NCBI GenBank assembly: GCA_963824645.1
Contig: CAWGQC010000009.1
Span: 186,001-250,000, forward strand
Direction: 5' to 3'
DNA from: Bog-756 sp963824645
GTDB taxonomy: Bacteria > Actinomycetota > Acidimicrobiia > Acidimicrobiales > RAAP-2
Length of the DNA: 64,000 bases
Below are positions 25,694 to 33,420 of this stretch, one piece after another. Position 1 is the first letter of the stretch. Every line of letters starts with the position of its first letter. Under the pieces are notes generated by a model. The model made no database searches and was not told where the DNA came from. It worked only from the letters and a program-made list of their open reading frames with translations. The position numbers were made by a program, and so were the translations under genes.

Positions 25694-26089
25694 GTGGAGC
25701 TTGGGGCGCGTGTTCATCTGTTCGTACAACCGAGTGTTGGCGACGCGTTCACAACCCTGTTTCGAGATGTACTTGATTGCGACGTTAGTGAGCGCGACTT
25801 TGGGCTGGCCTACCCAGTCGTTCTTGTCTCGTTCGCCAATGGGAGTCGGTTCAGCGTCGAATTCACCGAACTTGCACCTCCGGTGACCACTGGCCGCACG
25901 GTCGACGATGCGAGGGCATTTCGCGGAGCGTGGATCGAATTCCGAACCAATGACCGCGAGGGCTACCAACAAAATCTTCGCAGTGCCGGCATTCCGGCAT
26001 TCCGGCACACGGGGAGCGCCCACACCTACTTCAGCGCGCCCGGTGGACAGGTGTTCCGACTTATCGACGTTGCGTATAACGGCCCGTAG
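25694..26089 (+). CDS. VOC (glyoxalase-fold) family protein
   Basis: A 131-residue protein with the paired beta-alpha-beta-beta-beta units of the VOC superfamily: ARVHLFVQPSVGDAFTTLFRDVLDCD, then GAWIEFRTNDREGYQQNLRSAGIPAF and YFSAPGGQVFRLIDV. Metal ligands of a true glyoxalase are not all recognisable, so activity is uncertain. GTG start at 25694, 19 bases after the TfoX-like gene; last gene of the ArsR operon. Confidence 0.75.
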   Translation: MELGARVHLFVQPSVGDAFTTLFRDVLDCDVSERDFGLAYPVVLVSFANGSRFSVEFTELAPPVTTGRTVDDARAFRGAWIEFRTNDREGYQQNLRSAGIPAFRHTGSAHTYFSAPGGQVFRLIDVAYNGP

Positions 26090-26137
26090 CTCGAATGCGG
26101 AGTCACGGGGACAGATCCCGATGAGTTGGGGAATGGA

Positions 26138-26168
26138 GTATTGACTGAATGACTCGTTCAGTCAATAC
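26138..26168. promoter_or_regulatory. TetR operator, 12-bp perfect palindrome
   Basis: Arms 26138-26149 and 26157-26168 pair perfectly around a 7-base spacer. The palindrome precedes the TetR gene and overlaps an ATG (26149) that would otherwise be taken as its start, so it argues for the later start at 26176. Autorepression is the likely use. Confidence 0.75.
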
Positions 26169-26175
26169 TGACATC

Positions 26176-26880
26176 ATGGTTCGAATGCCTCCAGACGCAC
26201 GATTGCGAGATGTCACCGAAGCAGGTGCGGAGTGCTTCGCCCGCGTCGGCTACCGACGGACCCGCATGGCAGAGGTTGCATCCGGCGCTGGTGTCTCGAC
26301 TGGCGCCATCTACACCTACGTGGAGAGCAAGGAGGCGCTCTTCCACCTGGTCCTGGCCCATGGATTTGGCCTCCCGGCACCAGATCCAGCAGAGTTACCC
26401 GTTGCGACACCCGAACTGGAATCCACCATGCAGATGGTGGGCGGCGAGCTCAAGCGGCTCGGTGTTGCCCCGGTCCTCGAGGCCGCACTCGGTGGGCCCG
26501 AGCCAGAAGACCTCCGGGCTGAACTGACCGCCATCATCGAGGAGCAGTACTCGATGATCGAGCGCCTTCGAGGCGTGCTCTCGGTCATCGAGTCCTGCGC
26601 CGCCGACCTGCCTCCGCTCGAGCAGTTGTATTTCGGACGCCGACGTCGCGGCCACATCGACCAGTTGACCCAGTATGTCCAGAAGAGGGCGGCGGGAGGC
26701 CGATTCTCAGCCCTCCCCGATATGGCCGTCGCCTCGCAGATCGTGACCGAAACGATCGCCTGGTTCGCCTGGAAGCGCCACGAGGGACGGGACTCGAAGC
26801 GCTTCAACGACGAGAAGGCGCGCCGCACGGTCATCGCGTTCACCTGCAATGCGTTGCTTGGAGAGGAGGCCACCGAGTGA
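26176..26880 (+). CDS. TetR family regulator
   Basis: From the ATG at 26176 a 234-residue protein: N-terminal HTH (LRDVTEAGAECFARVGYRRTRMAEVASGAGVSTGAIYTYVESKEALFHLVL) followed by an all-helical ligand-binding part of about 180 residues. The start at 26149 would lie within the palindrome, so the later ATG is favoured, although leaderless translation from 26149 cannot be excluded. Its stop overlaps the glycosyltransferase start by 4 bases, implying that this regulator controls that gene and itself. Confidence 0.87.
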   Translation: MVRMPPDARLRDVTEAGAECFARVGYRRTRMAEVASGAGVSTGAIYTYVESKEALFHLVLAHGFGLPAPDPAELPVATPELESTMQMVGGELKRLGVAPVLEAALGGPEPEDLRAELTAIIEEQYSMIERLRGVLSVIESCAADLPPLEQLYFGRRRRGHIDQLTQYVQKRAAGGRFSALPDMAVASQIVTETIAWFAWKRHEGRDSKRFNDEKARRTVIAFTCNALLGEEATE

Positions 26881-28457
26881 CGAGCACCGCTGCCACAGAG
26901 ACAACGATCGACCGGGCCGGCGAGACCTCCGCCAGTGCGCTGGCCGACGGATCGTTACCCGCGGGTTCGGGGCTCCACCCGCTCGCTTGGGCCCCAGTAT
27001 CGGTTACCGCCATCACCATGTGCACCCTGGAACTGCTGGTCGCCGGTCGGTACGGATTCCACCGCGACGAGCTGTACTTCCTGGCCTGCGCACGTCACCT
27101 GGCCTGGGGCTACGTCGACCAACCGCCACTGGTTCCAGCCGTAGCCCGCGCGGTCCTCGTCATCTTCGGACCATCGGTCTTCTGGTTGCGGGTACTCCCC
27201 GCCCTGGCCGGTGCAGGAACGGTCTATGTCAGTGCGCTCACGGCACGGGAACTTGGAGGGCGTCTCACCGCCCAACTGATTGCCGGTGTGGCTGCGGCCA
27301 CGTCACCTCAGGCGTTGGCTGCGTTCCATCTCTTATCCACGACGGTGTTCGACATGTTCTGCTGGTCGGTGATCACGTGGTTGGTCTGCCGCATGTTGCG
27401 TACCGGTGATACCCGACTATGGGTGGCGATCGGATTGCTGAGCGGGATCGCCCTTCTCGACAAACTCAACGTTCTCTTCTTGATCCTCGCACTACTGGTC
27501 GGACTGGCGTTCAGCACCCAGCGGGCTGTCTTGCGGAGCCCCTGGCTGGTAGCGGGTGCTGGACTGGTATTGCTCCTTGCCAGCCCCGACATTGCGTGGA
27601 ATGCCACCCACCAGTGGGCACAGCTCTCGATGACCCACAGCTTGCACCAGGAGAATTCCACGCTGGGAGCTTCACTGGCCTTCATCCCGGAGCAGTTCAT
27701 CGTGGTCGGGATCGTGCTGGCGTGGGTGTGGGTTCCCGGCCTGGTGTGGTTGGTGAGGAACCGCCGAGTCAGGCCGTTGGGCGTTGCGTACCTGGTTCTG
27801 CTTGCGCTGTACGCACTCTCGGGAGCTAAGTCGTACTACCTCGCCGGCATGTACTACGTCCTCTTCGCCGCCGGTGGCGTGGCTATCGAAGCACGGCTCG
27901 CTTCTCGACCCACCGATCAGGCCAGGAGGTCGGTCCGATGTCGGGTTGCACTGATCGTGTTGGCGGCCGTCATCACGCTGCCCTTGACGCTTCCGGTCCT
28001 CCCACAGAGAGTGCTGGCCTCGGGCCCGTGGGAGGGATCGATCAACAAGGACCTCAGCGCCACGGTCGGGTGGCGTCAGATGGTGACCCAGCTGTCAGTG
28101 GTGGCTGATCATTTGCCGAGCAGTCAACGCTCCAGGCTGGTGATCTTCACCGGCGACTACGGCGCGGCGGGCGCGGTCGACCTCTACGGGCCGGCCGAAG
28201 GACTTCCACACGCGATCAGCGGTCACAACAACTACTGGTGGTGGGGTCCAGGTGGCGCACCTGACAGGTCCACGACGATCGCAATCAACCTCTCGCGCAC
28301 CTACCTTCTGACCATCTTCATCCAAGTCCGCTATGAGGGCCATGTCAAGACCCCTGGTGGCGCGTGGACCGAAGAGCGTGGTGATCCGATCTGGCTCTGC
28401 ACGGGTCAATACCGGAGCTGGACCGAAGCGTGGAAGCTGGCCCGCCATTATGACTGA
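26877..28457 (+). CDS. ArnT-like glycosyltransferase (GT39/PMT family)
   Basis: A 526-residue membrane protein with about 11 helices. The N-terminal extracytoplasmic loop carries the family signature (GFHRDELYFLACARHLAWGYVDQPPLVP), with the acidic residues used for catalysis in GT39/GT83 enzymes. The C-terminal roughly 140 residues are soluble and lie outside the cell. These enzymes move a sugar from a polyprenyl carrier to a protein or lipid; the acceptor is unknown. It is translationally coupled to the TetR gene. It is the last gene before the tRNA and thus at the right end of element C. Confidence 0.88.
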   Translation: MTSTAATETTIDRAGETSASALADGSLPAGSGLHPLAWAPVSVTAITMCTLELLVAGRYGFHRDELYFLACARHLAWGYVDQPPLVPAVARAVLVIFGPSVFWLRVLPALAGAGTVYVSALTARELGGRLTAQLIAGVAAATSPQALAAFHLLSTTVFDMFCWSVITWLVCRMLRTGDTRLWVAIGLLSGIALLDKLNVLFLILALLVGLAFSTQRAVLRSPWLVAGAGLVLLLASPDIAWNATHQWAQLSMTHSLHQENSTLGASLAFIPEQFIVVGIVLAWVWVPGLVWLVRNRRVRPLGVAYLVLLALYALSGAKSYYLAGMYYVLFAAGGVAIEARLASRPTDQARRSVRCRVALIVLAAVITLPLTLPVLPQRVLASGPWEGSINKDLSATVGWRQMVTQLSVVADHLPSSQRSRLVIFTGDYGAAGAVDLYGPAEGLPHAISGHNNYWWWGPGGAPDRSTTIAINLSRTYLLTIFIQVRYEGHVKTPGGAWTEERGDPIWLCTGQYRSWTEAWKLARHYD

Positions 28458-28856
28458 CCACTCGCTCAGCCAGGGATTCCCATCGGAATCTGTGCCACGG
28501 ACGGCTTCAGCCGCCGCCACCGCCCGTTCGCATTCACTTTGCCCCTTGAGTTCTACGACGTGGCCTGCATTCGATGATCATGGGCGACGGGATTCGGACT
28601 TCGCCCACGTCGACTTCGTGGTTCAGATCGTCACCCTCGACCAGGTCTGACGAAGCGGTCCTGGCCTCTGGAGTCCGCAAACATCCCGGCTGCCATACCC
28701 TCTCGCCAAAGGCGGGCGAAGGGCCCACGGTCCCGCACAGAGCCCTGGAGGTCAAACGATCCCTCATTGCCTGCCACACCGGCGCCGTAGCCAATCTTGT
28801 AGGCCATTTCGTAGGCCATTTCGTAGGCCAACTATGTACGACTTCTTACACAAGAG
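28458..28856. other. Right end of element C with three 12-base-period motifs
   Basis: No supported gene. Three copies of T(T/C)GTAGGCCA at 28797-28806, 28809-28818 and 28821-28830 repeat with an exact 12-base period, matching the pair at the left end of the element (18536, 18548). They end 27 bases before the tRNA. Probable integrase arm-type sites. Confidence 0.55.
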
Positions 28857-28932
28857 TGGAGCCTGGGAGGAGAATCGAACTCCTGACCTACGCATTACGA
28901 GTGCGTTGCTCTACCGACTGAGCTACCCAGGC
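28857..28932 (-). tRNA. tRNA-Thr (CGU anticodon)
   Basis: On the minus strand from 28932 to 28857: 76 bases, including an encoded CCA. The acceptor arm GCCTGGG/CCCAGGC pairs perfectly, the D arm contains GCTCAGTCGGTAGAGC, the anticodon stem is ACGCA/TGCGT around a CTCGTAA loop (anticodon CGT), and the T arm reads AGGAG-TTCGATT-CTCCT. It reads leftwards, away from the integrated element. Its 5' half (44 bases) is repeated at 39028-39071, and its 3' half at 10073, 10785 and 18376. In its present place its upstream DNA is supplied by the element, not by the holB end. Confidence 0.97.
28889..28932 (-). repeat. Attachment repeat, left copy (tRNA 5' half)
   Basis: 44 bases identical to 39028-39071. 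It covers the tRNA from its 5' end through the anticodon stem-loop. The segment shared with all three 3'-half scars is the 17-base anticodon stem-loop (28889-28905), so strand exchange probably occurs there. Confidence 0.9.
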
Positions 28933-28972
28933 TTACCTGGTCACAGCCCTGGTATGGAGTTGTGTTGACTCC

Positions 28973-29014
28973 GTGACTAGAACGGTGACTTCAGAATTGT
29001 GTCTGCGTTACTAG
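28973..29014. promoter_or_regulatory. Left arm-type integrase sites
   Basis: GTGACTAGAA at 28973-28982, with a degenerate relative (GTTACTAGAC) near 29007-29016, matches five copies near the other end (38904-38978). Located between the attachment repeat and the integrase gene, as expected for arm-binding sites of a tyrosine integrase. Confidence 0.55.
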
Positions 29015-29061
29015 ACACGGACCGGATCTTACGGGACCGGTCAACCAGGAGGTAAACGACC

Positions 29062-30228
29062 ATGCCTGCAGGTGGCTCGCTGAAAGAGGTGCGCTCGGGC
29101 GTGTGGCGGTCCCGAGTGTTGGTCGGATATGTCGATGGAGACAAGACCCGCCCGAAGCAACACGCCGAGACATACGGCACAACCACACAGCCGATTGGCA
29201 AGCGTGAGGCAGAACGGTTGCATGCTGCCCACGTAAAGGGAGCTACCGATCAAAAGCTGTCAACCTCCAAGGACACTCTTGGCGGACACCTCACCCGATG
29301 GCTGGACGACATGTCCGCTGACTGGAAGCCATCGACCGAATATCGCAACCGTCGAATTGTGGAAGCGATTCCTGATGAGTTGAAGTCTCGCAAGCTTCGT
29401 GATCTGAAGCCTGCCGATTTGCAGCGTTATTACTCCACTCTTAGCCGCGCAGGTCGCAGGCGGGTCCACGCGGTAATCCGCAAGTCGCTGGGTGATGCCG
29501 TAAAGGGTGGCGAGGTTGGCCTTGCTGTCAATCCTGCCGACAACCTGACGATGCCGGTAACCACCGTGCCCGAAGCGACACCTCCAACCGACGAGCAGCT
29601 GACGGCAATCCTCCGTACCGCTCGGACTCGCAAGGACGGTGAACTGTGGCGCGATCTGTTCATGTTCTCCGCATTCACCGGTCTGCGAGATGGGGAAGTG
29701 TGTGCACTGCGTTGGCAGGACGTGCCTGAAGACCTGTCCGAAGTCCATGTGTGCCATTCGGTTGAGGCTGGCACGAAGGCACAGCTTGGTGGGAAGACCT
29801 GGAAGCTGGGAGGCACGAAGACCCATCAAGATCGGGTCGTGCTTCTGTCCGATCGGGCACGCCGATCACTGATTCGTCGGCGCGACGCTGCAGGTGGTTC
29901 ACCTACTGGTGATGAATGGATCTTCACCAAGCAGGCAGGGAACACTGACGAACCCTTGCACCCGCATCACGTATCCAGGGTCTTCGGAAAGGTGACCGAC
30001 GCAGCAGGGTGCCCAGACGTGACCCTCAAGGATCTTCGGAGCTATGCGGCCACCGTGGTGACCGATGCAGCTGGACTGAAGGCAGCGCAACAGATGCTCG
30101 GGCACAGGGACGTGACCACCACGGCGAGGCACTACGCCAGCACTCGTGCGGACACGTTTAAACGTGCAGCTGCAGCCCTGGACGCAGTAGCGGTGGAGGA
30201 CGACGACCAGCCATCACTTAGCGCATGA
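29062..30228 (+). CDS. int: Tyrosine-type site-specific integrase
   Basis: A 388-residue integrase. Residues about 5-60 form an arm-binding domain, 70-150 the core-binding SAM-like domain (HLTRWLDDMSADWKPSTEYRN), and 175-365 the catalytic domain. Catalytic residues: R209 (TGLRDGE), K253 (GTKTH), R326, H348 (LGHRD) and the nucleophile Y358 (ARHYAS). The usual His of the HxxR box is Lys (K323-D-L-R326), a tolerated variant. Start ATG at 29062 with AGGAGGT upstream. It sits 129 bases from the attachment repeat and reads away from the tRNA; it should act on the tRNA-Thr anticodon stem-loop. Confidence 0.95.
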   Translation: MPAGGSLKEVRSGVWRSRVLVGYVDGDKTRPKQHAETYGTTTQPIGKREAERLHAAHVKGATDQKLSTSKDTLGGHLTRWLDDMSADWKPSTEYRNRRIVEAIPDELKSRKLRDLKPADLQRYYSTLSRAGRRRVHAVIRKSLGDAVKGGEVGLAVNPADNLTMPVTTVPEATPPTDEQLTAILRTARTRKDGELWRDLFMFSAFTGLRDGEVCALRWQDVPEDLSEVHVCHSVEAGTKAQLGGKTWKLGGTKTHQDRVVLLSDRARRSLIRRRDAAGGSPTGDEWIFTKQAGNTDEPLHPHHVSRVFGKVTDAAGCPDVTLKDLRSYAATVVTDAAGLKAAQQMLGHRDVTTTARHYASTRADTFKRAAAALDAVAVEDDDQPSLSA

Positions 30229-30510
30229 CGGAGGAACACTGCTGCTCAAGACATACGCATCCAGGTTAGGCGAGGCGAACCGTCCAAGGGTCCGCATCAC
30301 CTGGTAGGGGCACGACCACTCACGATGGTATGTCGTGGTGCAGCTGTGAGTGGTCCCGGTAGTATCTGATTGCGGTTGAAATGACTGCCAAAACTCCGAG
30401 CCACCGGTAACACGGGCGGCGGTCGAGGAAGCTGGGGCACAGCTGGTCACTACTACACCAGCGTCGGCGCTCGGTAATAGCCAATCGGATCTATTACCTG
30501 AGGGAGTGCC
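30229..30510. promoter_or_regulatory. Regulatory stretch between integrase and HTH genes
   Basis: About 280 bases without a gene; probably carries the promoter of the small HTH gene at 30511, whose start is preceded by GGGAGTG. No operator is obvious. Confidence 0.35.
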
Positions 30511-30699
30511 ATGCCTACAACCAAGCAAGCAGCAACCATCTCTGTTGCTGAAGCGTCCCGCCGCATCGGAGTATCCAGCTGGACGGTCTACCGCCGCATC
30601 CGTGAGGGACGGTTCCCGCCAGTAGTCCACATTGGCCCTACGGTCCGTGTCTCCGTGGCAGGTCTTCAGGATTACCTCCGCTCCGGAGGTGCCCGATGA
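30511..30699 (+). CDS. AlpA/excisionase-like HTH protein
   Basis: A 62-residue single HTH domain: ISVAEASRRIGVSSWTVYRRIREGRFPPVVHIGPTVRVSVAGLQDYL. This is the AlpA/MerR-like winged helix of small excisionases and plasmid regulators. Its position next to the integrase suggests excision control or early regulation. Its stop overlaps the next ATG by 4 bases. Confidence 0.82.
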   Translation: MPTTKQAATISVAEASRRIGVSSWTVYRRIREGRFPPVVHIGPTVRVSVAGLQDYLRSGGAR

Positions 30700-30968
30700 T
30701 CCAGCCCTTGACCCTTGAGCGGATCGTGATCGGTAATGGTGGATTCACATCCTACGCATTCACCGTTCGTCTGCCGCTGTCCGGTCCTGATTACGACCAG
30801 CTGACCGAAGCGGGCTGGAATCTCTGCCTTCCGGACGACGAAGACCCTGATGACATCGTGGCATTCGACACGAGGGATCTTGATCTAGCCGCAACCATCG
30901 CACCACTAGAGCAGTGGCTAGCGGGTGAAGTGGAGCGCGGCTACTTCGTGTGGGGTGACGAGTCATGA
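30696..30968 (+). CDS. Hypothetical satellite protein
   Basis: A 90-residue acidic protein with no family I recognise. It contains a GWNLCLPDDEDPDDIVAF stretch and ends in a helix (APLEQWLAGEVERG) that resembles VAAVEQWLAKIAR in the product of 31492-31668, so the two may be related. Coupled by 4-base overlaps to the HTH genes on both sides. Confidence 0.65.
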   Translation: MIQPLTLERIVIGNGGFTSYAFTVRLPLSGPDYDQLTEAGWNLCLPDDEDPDDIVAFDTRDLDLAATIAPLEQWLAGEVERGYFVWGDES

Positions 30969-31156
30969 CCACCGTCGAAGCAGACTTGCCTGCTGTGTTA
31001 ACCATCGATCAGGTGTGTCGCCTGATGCAATGGTCGAAGTCAACCGCCTACAGGATGGCAGAACGTGGCGAGTTGCCAGGCGCTGTTAAGACAGGCTCAT
31101 TGTGGCGCATCCATCGTGACCAGTTTCTGACGGCGTTGTTTGGTGGTGAGTCGTGA
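30965..31156 (+). CDS. Second small HTH (excisionase-like) protein
   Basis: A 63-residue HTH domain of the excisionase type: LTIDQVCRLMQWSKSTAYRMAERGELPGAVKTGSLWRIHRDQFLTAL. Start ATG overlaps the previous stop. Either this or the product of 30511 is the recombination directionality factor; the sequence does not decide which. Confidence 0.8.
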   Translation: MTTVEADLPAVLTIDQVCRLMQWSKSTAYRMAERGELPGAVKTGSLWRIHRDQFLTALFGGES

Positions 31157-31206
31157 CCACCACACCGTTCGATGGCCAGGTTGAGCGATGCAAGCGCATC
31201 GACTGA
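31153..31206 (+). CDS. Possible 17-residue leader peptide
   Basis: A GTG overlapping the previous TGA opens a 17-codon frame ending at 31206, just before a perfect palindrome. It may be a true coupled peptide or chance; only the overlap supports it. Confidence 0.2.
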   Translation: MTTTPFDGQVERCKRID

Positions 31207-31212
31207 CAGCGT

Positions 31213-31228
31213 GCGCACGATCGTGCGC
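31213..31228. promoter_or_regulatory. 16-bp perfect palindrome in element D
   Basis: GCGCACGATCGTGCGC is self-complementary. It lies in the 68-base gap before the next gene group, where a dimeric HTH protein of the element could bind. Alternatively it is a chance result of GC-rich composition. Confidence 0.45.
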
Positions 31229-31273
31229 TCACCAATGGTGTGCCGATCATGGCACCGAAAAAAAGAGAGAACA

Positions 31274-31525
31274 ATGAGCACGAGTTATTTTGATCCGCTG
31301 CAACTAGAGGCGAACAAGCACAGCCGATTGATCCGGAAGTTGGACGGTGTGACGTTTGTCTCCGAACCGGACCTAGTTGGTGTTGATGGTGAAACCGGAT
31401 GGTCCGTTGTCATCCACATCCAAGCAAACGAGGATGGCTGGACCGCAATGGGGATGCTGAAGACCGCTGGTGCGGACATCAAAATCGAGGCATGCGAACC
31501 GGTCGGCTTCTCAAATTCCATCTGA
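31274..31525 (+). CDS. Hypothetical satellite protein
   Basis: An 83-residue protein from an ATG at 31274; contains VTFVSEPDLVGVDGETGWSVVIHIQANEDGW, a beta-rich pattern. No family recognised. The next small frame overlaps its 3' end by 34 bases in another phase, so the two could be one protein split by an indel. Confidence 0.5.
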   Translation: MSTSYFDPLQLEANKHSRLIRKLDGVTFVSEPDLVGVDGETGWSVVIHIQANEDGWTAMGMLKTAGADIKIEACEPVGFSNSI

Positions 31526-31668
31526 AGATCGGAGTTCTGTGGGAATGCAGCGAGGCATTCAACGACGCACTGCTGGAAGTCGCCGCTGTCGAGCAGTGGT
31601 TGGCAAAGATCGCTCGTCCTCGTGTCCACCAGGACGCGGACGGCAACTTGATGCCACCGGGATTGTGA
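31492..31668 (+). CDS. Hypothetical overlapping protein or frameshifted C-terminus
   Basis: A 58-residue frame whose middle (IGVLWECSEAFNDALLEVAAVEQWLAKIARPR) looks like a genuine helix. It may be the true C-terminus of the preceding gene displaced by an indel. Its EQWLA helix recalls the product of 30696-30968. Confidence 0.4.
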   Translation: MRTGRLLKFHLKIGVLWECSEAFNDALLEVAAVEQWLAKIARPRVHQDADGNLMPPGL

Positions 31669-31676
31669 GAGAAGGA

Positions 31677-33086
31677 ATGGACATGGAAACGAAGACCATC
31701 GACATCAGCGGTTGGGAAATACCGCAATCATCGGTTGGGTGGTTGCATGACCATGAGCGGGCATTGGCAGCTGGGTTCAGCCCAGGCGAGTGGAGGCGGG
31801 TGCAGAGTAAGGCCCGGCAAGGTGCCCACTACCAGCTGGCCGAAGTCGGGGCACCACCGGCTGGCACCTTGGTCTTCCATGATGTGGAGGGACGGGGGGT
31901 GGTGCTCAAGCGGTGGCGTGGGGATGCCGTCAGGGTGCACTGGGCCGAGGGTGGGGTGTCGGCAGTGTTTCCGAACACTCTGCATTGGCAAGGTAAGCCT
32001 CCCGTTGAGGAACCGTTGACCATGCGGGCCACAGGGCTAGGTGATATTGAACTGAAGCCTCTTCACTGGTTGGTGAAGGACATCTGGACGACCGATGGTT
32101 TCGGTGCCGTCGCCGGGCCTGAGAAGTCGCTTAAGTCGTACTGGGAGACGCTGATGGCTATGTCCGTTTCCACCGGTCATCCATTCCTCAACGAGTTTGA
32201 AGTGAAGAGCCCTGGCCCGGTCCTGTTCTTCGCCGGGGAGGGAAGCCAGGAACTGTTTAAACGAAGGGTGGATCACTTGGCCCAGTTGTTCAATTTCTCC
32301 GACGATGAGTTTCGGGTATTGGATGGCAGCATCGCCGTCATTGAAGATGTGGCACAGGTTCAGACGGAACGGTTTCAATCAACCTTGGCCGAATGGTTGG
32401 CAGCAAAGCCTGCGTTAGTAGTGCTGGATCCGTTCTACGCTTTCCACGGAGCAGTAGCCAACGCTGGCAATGTGTACGAGACAGCGCCCGTCTTGCAGTC
32501 CCTCAGCGTGCCCTGTCACGCCGCTGGCGTAGCCCTGCAAGTCGTCTTTCACTACCGGAAGGGTGCAACCGGCCATGATCTGCAGAACATCACTCAAGCC
32601 GGACCTCGGGAGTGGTGTCACAACTGGGTGACCATCGAGAAGCGCAGGGAACCAACCGCCGAGGAAATGTTGGACCAGTCATTCGAATTGGAGTTCGTCG
32701 CTGGAAGTCGTGAAGGCTATTCGGGGTACTTCGACATCGACATCACGTTGGGTCCGCTTGACGAGCACGGATTCCACGAAGGAAAGCCAACGTTGGAAGT
32801 CCGTGATCATGAGGAAGTAACAAAAACACCTATCAAAGAACTGGTTTGGCAAATGATGTGGGGGAATCCGCTCAAGCTGACAAAGTCCGATTTCAAATCA
32901 CGCATCAAAGGCAATGATCATGAAATCGCACTTCAGTTAGACCTGATGGTGCAGTCCGGTGAAGCCGAAACCCAGAAGGAAAAACGAGAAATCGCCGGAG
33001 GGAAGTCCCGAACGGTCGATGTCTACAGATACATAGGTGTGCCGGATTCTGATGATGCACCTAAGTGTGTTGAAAACACCGTGTGA
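31677..33086 (+). CDS. RepA-like AAA ATPase (AAA_25)
   Basis: From an ATG at 31677 (GAAGGA site) a 469-residue protein. The N-terminal 110 residues are accessory. The ATPase core has a variant Walker A (GPEKSLKS, about 147-154) and Walker B (PALVVLDPF, about 245-252), the pattern of RepA-like/RegA hexameric replicative ATPases of plasmids and satellites. The C-terminal part (from about 400) looks like a small winged helix. It likely drives replication of the excised element, and an iteron-like array follows its 3' end. The longer frame upstream to 31470 is not supported. Confidence 0.83.
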   Translation: MDMETKTIDISGWEIPQSSVGWLHDHERALAAGFSPGEWRRVQSKARQGAHYQLAEVGAPPAGTLVFHDVEGRGVVLKRWRGDAVRVHWAEGGVSAVFPNTLHWQGKPPVEEPLTMRATGLGDIELKPLHWLVKDIWTTDGFGAVAGPEKSLKSYWETLMAMSVSTGHPFLNEFEVKSPGPVLFFAGEGSQELFKRRVDHLAQLFNFSDDEFRVLDGSIAVIEDVAQVQTERFQSTLAEWLAAKPALVVLDPFYAFHGAVANAGNVYETAPVLQSLSVPCHAAGVALQVVFHYRKGATGHDLQNITQAGPREWCHNWVTIEKRREPTAEEMLDQSFELEFVAGSREGYSGYFDIDITLGPLDEHGFHEGKPTLEVRDHEEVTKTPIKELVWQMMWGNPLKLTKSDFKSRIKGNDHEIALQLDLMVQSGEAETQKEKREIAGGKSRTVDVYRYIGVPDSDDAPKCVENTV

Positions 33087-33216
33087 CCAGGTCAATCACA
33101 CATAGGTGCGCACCTAGGTATGTCACCTAAGTATGAATGTGTTCGTGGGCACGCTCGCCAAGGGCGTGCCACGCACACATAGGTGGGTGGGTGAAACCCT
33201 ATACACCTACCTATGT
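33031..33216. repeat. Iteron-like array, candidate replication origin
   Basis: Seven copies of ACATAGGTG or a close relative in both orientations within 186 bases: 33031, 33058 (complement), 33100, 33111 (complement), 33124 (complement), 33177 and 33204 (complement). It begins inside the end of the RepA-like gene and continues into the downstream gene-free DNA. Rep-binding iterons next to a replication gene are typical of plasmid and satellite origins. Confidence 0.6.
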
Positions 33217-33420
33217 ATGTGGTGGACCATTTTCCGGTCCTTCATGTGCTCGTTGGCGGGTCCGCTACCTCGTGCGGTGGGTCGATCTGAACGCTATGTC
33301 GGGTGTAAACTGGAGTAGACGTTTGTGCGCGCTTTGTAGGGAATGACACCTCGGTGCGCCTGCCGTGTTCCTCGTTCACGTTGTGAACGCTTTCCGGCTA
33401 TCCGAAGGAAGGATTCGCTC
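33217..33420. other. Gene-free stretch after iterons
   Basis: About 200 bases without a supported gene, probably carrying the promoter of the HTH gene at 33421. Confidence 0.35.

Noticed and set aside
28574..28921. Frame with repeated VGHF motifs running into the tRNA
   Set aside because: The repeats come from the 12-base DNA motif, which also occurs outside any frame at 18536. Reading into the tRNA shows that it is not a protein; a lost integrase end remains possible but unsupported.
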